DNA from: JBEEJZ01 sp041168905
GTDB taxonomy: Bacteria > Pseudomonadota > Gammaproteobacteria > Burkholderiales > Burkholderiaceae_C
Reading direction: 5' to 3'
DNA length: 64,000 bases
NCBI GenBank assembly: GCA_041168905.1
Contig: JBEEJZ010000005.1
Location: 1 to 64,000, forward strand
This document shows, in pieces, positions 61,346 to 64,000 of this stretch; the stretch's first letter is position 1; each line of letters starts with the position of its first letter. The notes under the pieces were generated by a model. The model did no database searches, had not been told where the DNA came from, and saw only the letters and a list, made by a program, of their open reading frames with translations. Position numbers and translations under genes: made by a program.

Positions 61346-62884
61346 TTACGCCCCGCCAGACCGCCCGGTGCGGCGGTACTGCATGGCTTCGGCCACATGG
61401 CTGACCTGAGTGCTGGTGCTGCCAGCCAGGTCAGCAATGGTGCGTGCTACCTTGAGGGCCCGGTGGGTGCTGCGGGCCGACCAGCCCAGCCGGGCGGCGG
61501 CCACGTTCAGAAACTTGACTGCATCCGGCTCCAGCAGCAGGTGAGTGTCGATGTTTTGCCCTTGCAAGGCCTGGTTGGAGCTGCCCTGGCGCTGCATCGC
61601 CCGTGCTCGCGCTGCGCTACAGCGCTCGCGGATGGAGGCGGTGCCCTCGCCGGCGGGGGACTGCAGCAGATCGGCGGGGGCCAGGGTGGGCACCTCGATG
61701 TGCAGATCAATGCGGTCAAGCAATGGGCCGCTGAGCTTGCTCTGGTAGCGCGCCACTTGGTCGGGCGTGCACCGGCAGGCGGTCTGGCGCGAGCCCAGGT
61801 AACCACAGGGGCAGGGATTCATGGCACCGATGAGCTGGAAGCGTGCCGGAAACTCGGCCCGCCGGGCCGCACGAGAGATGGTGATGGTGCCGGTTTCCAG
61901 CGGCTCGCGCAGCGCCTCCAGTGCGGCACGGGGGAACTCGGGCAATTCATCCAGAAACAGCACACCGTGGTGCGCCAGGGAGATTTCGCCAGGTCGGGGT
62001 GGCGAGCCGCCACCCACCAGGGCCACTGCGCTTGCCGTGTGATGCGGGCCACAGGTAGGGCGTGTGGCCCAGCGCGCCAGGCTGAAGCGCCCGGCCAGTG
62101 ATGCCACCGCCGCACTTTGCAGCGCCTCCTCGATGGTCATGGGCGGCAGCAAGCCGGCAAAGCGCTGGGCCAGCATGGACTTGCCGGAGCCCGGTGGGCC
62201 GGACATCAGCAAACTGTGCCCGCCAGCGGCGGCAATCTCCATGGCGCGCTTGGCAGCGGCCTGGCCTTTCACATCAGCCAGATCGGGGTACGCCTCGGTG
62301 GCGGCCAGGGGCGAGGTGCTCAGGCGCGACCAGCCTGTGGCGGGAGTTGATTCAGTGGCGCCGGTATCAGGCAAGAATTGCTGCACCACATCGAGCAAGT
62401 GCGCGGCTCGGTAGACCTGAGCAGTGGGCACCAGCGCGGCCTCTTCGGCGCTGCCGGGCGGCAGCACCAGGCGGGTGACCACTTGCGTGGCATGCAGGGC
62501 CAAGCTCATGGCCAAGGCACCGCGCACGGCCCGCAACTCGCCCGACAGTGACAGCTCGCCCGCAAATTCCCATCCCGCCAGGCGGGCCGCGTCTATTTGT
62601 CCACTGGCGGCCAGAATGCCCAGCGCAATGGGCAAATCAAAGCGTCCAGAGTCCTTGGGCAGGTCGGCTGGTGCCAGATTGACGGTGATGCGCTTGTTGT
62701 GCGGAAACTCCAATCCCGCATTCTGTATGGCAGAGCGCACGCGTTCGCGGGCTTCCTTGACTTCAACATCGGCCAGCCCCACCAAAGTGAAGCTCGGCAG
62801 GCCGTTAGCCAGATGCACCTCAACGGTGACTGAAGCGGCTTCCAGCCCCAGCAATGCACGACTTTGCACCAAAGACAAGCTCAT
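61346..62884 (-). CDS. comM: ComM/YifB-family Mg-chelatase-like AAA ATPase
   Basis: 512 aa. The N-terminal Lon-protease-like fold (VEVHLANGLPSFTLVGLADVEVKEARERVRSAIQNAG), then an AAA domain with Walker A GPPGSGKS (about 219) and Walker B GVLFLDELPEF, and a Mg_chelatase C-terminal domain. ComM is a hexameric helicase that helps branch migration during natural transformation; outside competent species its role is less certain. ATG 62884 has a strong GGGAGG before it; the long upstream in-frame extension is not credible. It is divergent from glnK. Confidence 0.92.
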   Translation of the reverse strand: MSLSLVQSRALLGLEAASVTVEVHLANGLPSFTLVGLADVEVKEARERVRSAIQNAGLEFPHNKRITVNLAPADLPKDSGRFDLPIALGILAASGQIDAARLAGWEFAGELSLSGELRAVRGALAMSLALHATQVVTRLVLPPGSAEEAALVPTAQVYRAAHLLDVVQQFLPDTGATESTPATGWSRLSTSPLAATEAYPDLADVKGQAAAKRAMEIAAAGGHSLLMSGPPGSGKSMLAQRFAGLLPPMTIEEALQSAAVASLAGRFSLARWATRPTCGPHHTASAVALVGGGSPPRPGEISLAHHGVLFLDELPEFPRAALEALREPLETGTITISRAARRAEFPARFQLIGAMNPCPCGYLGSRQTACRCTPDQVARYQSKLSGPLLDRIDLHIEVPTLAPADLLQSPAGEGTASIRERCSAARARAMQRQGSSNQALQGQNIDTHLLLEPDAVKFLNVAAARLGWSARSTHRALKVARTIADLAGSTSTQVSHVAEAMQYRRTGRSGGA

Positions 62885-63032
62885 GATCGTTACCTCCCAA
62901 AATGGTGCATGCGGGCTGAGTGGGATGCCCAAAATCAGGCGTTGCATCAAAAATAACTGTTTATTTATACAGATAGCATAACGCGATTGGATCGGTCGCA
63001 AGCCGCCAATGGCGGCCAGATCCAAAAATACC

Positions 63033-63048
63033 TGGCATGTTTTGTGCT
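63033..63048 (+). promoter_or_regulatory. Sigma-54 promoter of glnK-amtB
   Basis: TGGCATGTTTTGTGCT has the -24 GG (63034-63035) and -12 GC (63046-63047) exactly 10 nt apart. The expected transcript start is near 63059, 54 nt before glnK. Two partial NtrC half-sites, TGGTGCA at 62903-62909 and TGCATCA at 62943-62949, lie 110-160 nt upstream, in the usual range for an enhancer. Confidence 0.65.
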
Positions 63049-63112
63049 GAAGTGCATCCGCCTAGGCCCATAGCATGAGCCACCGATCCCCCATACATCC
63101 GTAGGAGAACCC

Positions 63113-63451
63113 ATGAAAATCGTGACGGCCATCATCAAACCGTTCAAGCTTGACGAGGTACGTGAAGCCCTTTCTGCCATCGGCGTGCAAGGGATTACCG
63201 TGACTGAAGTCAAGGGCTTCGGCCGACAAAAAGGCCATACCGAGCTGTACCGCGGCGCTGAATACGTGGTCGACTTCCTGCCCAAGGTCAAGATCGAAGC
63301 CGCCATTGCCACCGAGCTGGTGGATCAGGTGATCGAAGCCATCGAAGGTGCCGCACGTACCGGCAAGATCGGCGACGGCAAGATTTTTGTCTCCAGCCTT
63401 GAACAAGTAGTGCGCATCCGCACAGGCGAAACCGGCAAGGACGCGCTCTGA
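63113..63451 (+). CDS. glnK: P-II nitrogen regulatory protein
   Basis: 112 aa signal-transduction trimer that senses 2-oxoglutarate and ATP/ADP and blocks AmtB when nitrogen is ample. The T-loop has the uridylylation site Tyr51 in TELYRGAEYVVDFLPK, and the B- and C-loop patterns (GAARTGKIGDGKIFV, VRIRTGETGKDAL) are intact. Named glnK rather than glnB because it is followed by amtB. AGGAG precedes ATG 63113. Confidence 0.95.
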   Translation: MKIVTAIIKPFKLDEVREALSAIGVQGITVTEVKGFGRQKGHTELYRGAEYVVDFLPKVKIEAAIATELVDQVIEAIEGAARTGKIGDGKIFVSSLEQVVRIRTGETGKDAL

Positions 63452-63500
63452 CGCGACGGACTTCTCGCTTCTGAATCTCCCCCGAACAGAGAACAACGCT

Positions 63501-64000
63501 ATGAAAAAACTACTTCTCTCCCTCGCTCTGGGCTTGGGTCTGCTCATGGGCGGCACTGCCGCAATGGCGCAAAACGCAGCACCTGCTGCCGTGACCGCTG
63601 AAGCCAAACCTGCTGAGGCCGCCAAGGTCGAAGCGCCCGCCGCCGCCGCAGCCGATGCTGCTCCCGCACCTGCTGCCCCCGCTGCTGCAGAAGCTGCTGC
63701 ACCCGCACCTGTCCCCAACAAGGGCGATACCGCCTGGATGATGGTTTCCACCCTGCTGGTTATTTTGATGACCGTGCCAGGCCTGGCCCTGTTCTATGGC
63801 GGCCTGGTCCGCAGCAAGAACATGCTGTCGGTGCTGATGCAGGTGATGGTCACCTTCTCGCTGATCGTTGTGCTGTGGTTCATTTATGGCTACAGCCTGG
63901 CGTTCACCGAGGGCAATGCCTTCATCGGCGGTTTTGACCGACTGTTCATGAAAGGCATCTGGGACAACGTCGCCGGTACTTTCGTGAATTCGGCCACCTT
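63501..64000 (+). CDS. amtB: Ammonium transporter AmtB (3' end outside window)
   Basis: First 166 codons of an ammonium channel. Signal peptide MKKLLLSLALGLGLLMGGTAAMAQ, then an unusual Ala/Pro/Glu-rich stretch of about 50 residues (25-75), then the membrane channel starting at DTAWMMVSTLLVILMTVPGLALFYGGLVRSKNMLSVLMQ, the AmtB signature. It follows glnK by 49 nt and shares its promoter. The long low-complexity periplasmic leader is common in Burkholderiales AmtB proteins. Confidence 0.95.
   Translation, partial: MKKLLLSLALGLGLLMGGTAAMAQNAAPAAVTAEAKPAEAAKVEAPAAAAADAAPAPAAPAAAEAAAPAPVPNKGDTAWMMVSTLLVILMTVPGLALFYGGLVRSKNMLSVLMQVMVTFSLIVVLWFIYGYSLAFTEGNAFIGGFDRLFMKGIWDNVAGTFVNSAT

Noticed and set aside
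63062..63751. Minus-strand frame with an Ala-rich start opposite glnK and amtB
   Set aside because: It arises from the Ala/Pro-rich amtB leader and the glnK gene read backwards.

Overview
The window looks like the chromosome of a betaproteobacterium of the order Burkholderiales, most likely family Comamonadaceae. The evidence is high-GC coding sequence with strong GC3 bias, the paaABCDE-paaX order, GTP-dependent PEP carboxykinase, a methionine synthase split into two genes that each carry an S-adenosylhomocysteine (SAH) riboswitch, and a glnK-amtB pair behind a sigma-54 promoter. No rRNA, tRNA, transposase, integrase, prophage or CRISPR array was seen. A genus cannot be assigned from the sequence alone.

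Layout. 1-4.6 kb: phenylacetyl-CoA epoxidase operon paaABCDE (paaA cut by the window edge) with the repressor gene paaX. 4.7-9 kb: accessory block with hicAB and, convergent to it, a single-chain MmeI-like (type IIL) restriction-modification enzyme. 9-12 kb: LysE/ArgO exporter with divergent argP, then an AAA/DUF4143 ATPase preceded by a 22-bp-periodic repeat array. 12-17.4 kb: a GH13 glucosidase, gluconokinase and a TRAP transporter. 17.5-24.2 kb: a leftward aromatic catabolism operon (MBL protein, two FAD monooxygenases each followed by a DUF2783 gene, VOC protein, fumarylacetoacetase). 24.3-29 kb: a second MmeI-like enzyme with a 90-bp palindrome inside its reading frame, then a DUF4160-DUF2442 toxin-antitoxin-like pair translationally chained to an IclR regulator. 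29-39.3 kb: dadA with a divergent ArgP paralogue, TetR and LysR regulators, a universal stress protein, an exported ATP-dependent DNA ligase, a phosphoesterase, paiB, pckG and an unannotated 46-residue membrane protein. 39.4-45.7 kb: recQ, the homocysteine-binding half of MetH, and a CRTAC1 plus vanadium haloperoxidase pair. 45.8-55.5 kb: a xylose operon (xylFHG, ROK regulator, xylB, xylA) extended by an orphan galactitol-type PTS IIC and a Gfo/Idh/MocA oxidoreductase. 55.5-57.8 kb: accessory block with a class III Fic enzyme, a helical 116-residue protein and a KilA-N protein. 57.8-64 kb: the rest of MetH, yefM-yoeB, comM/yifB, glnK and the start of amtB.

How it fits together. The core gene sets are catabolic (phenylacetate, a gentisate- or homogentisate-like aromatic route, xylose, gluconate, D-amino acids) plus nitrogen and one-carbon metabolism. 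Between them sit accessory blocks rich in restriction-modification and toxin-antitoxin genes. The most interesting signals are: the in-frame palindromic insertion in the second MmeI-like gene; three accessory genes (hicA, the first MmeI-like gene and the DUF4160 gene) whose -10 boxes lie 6-7 nt before the start codon, predicting leaderless mRNAs, two of them with a palindromic operator inside the promoter; the apparent insertion of an RM/TA block between the aromatic operon and its likely IclR regulator; the 22-bp repeat array; the split metH with two riboswitches; and a concentric double palindrome in front of xylF.
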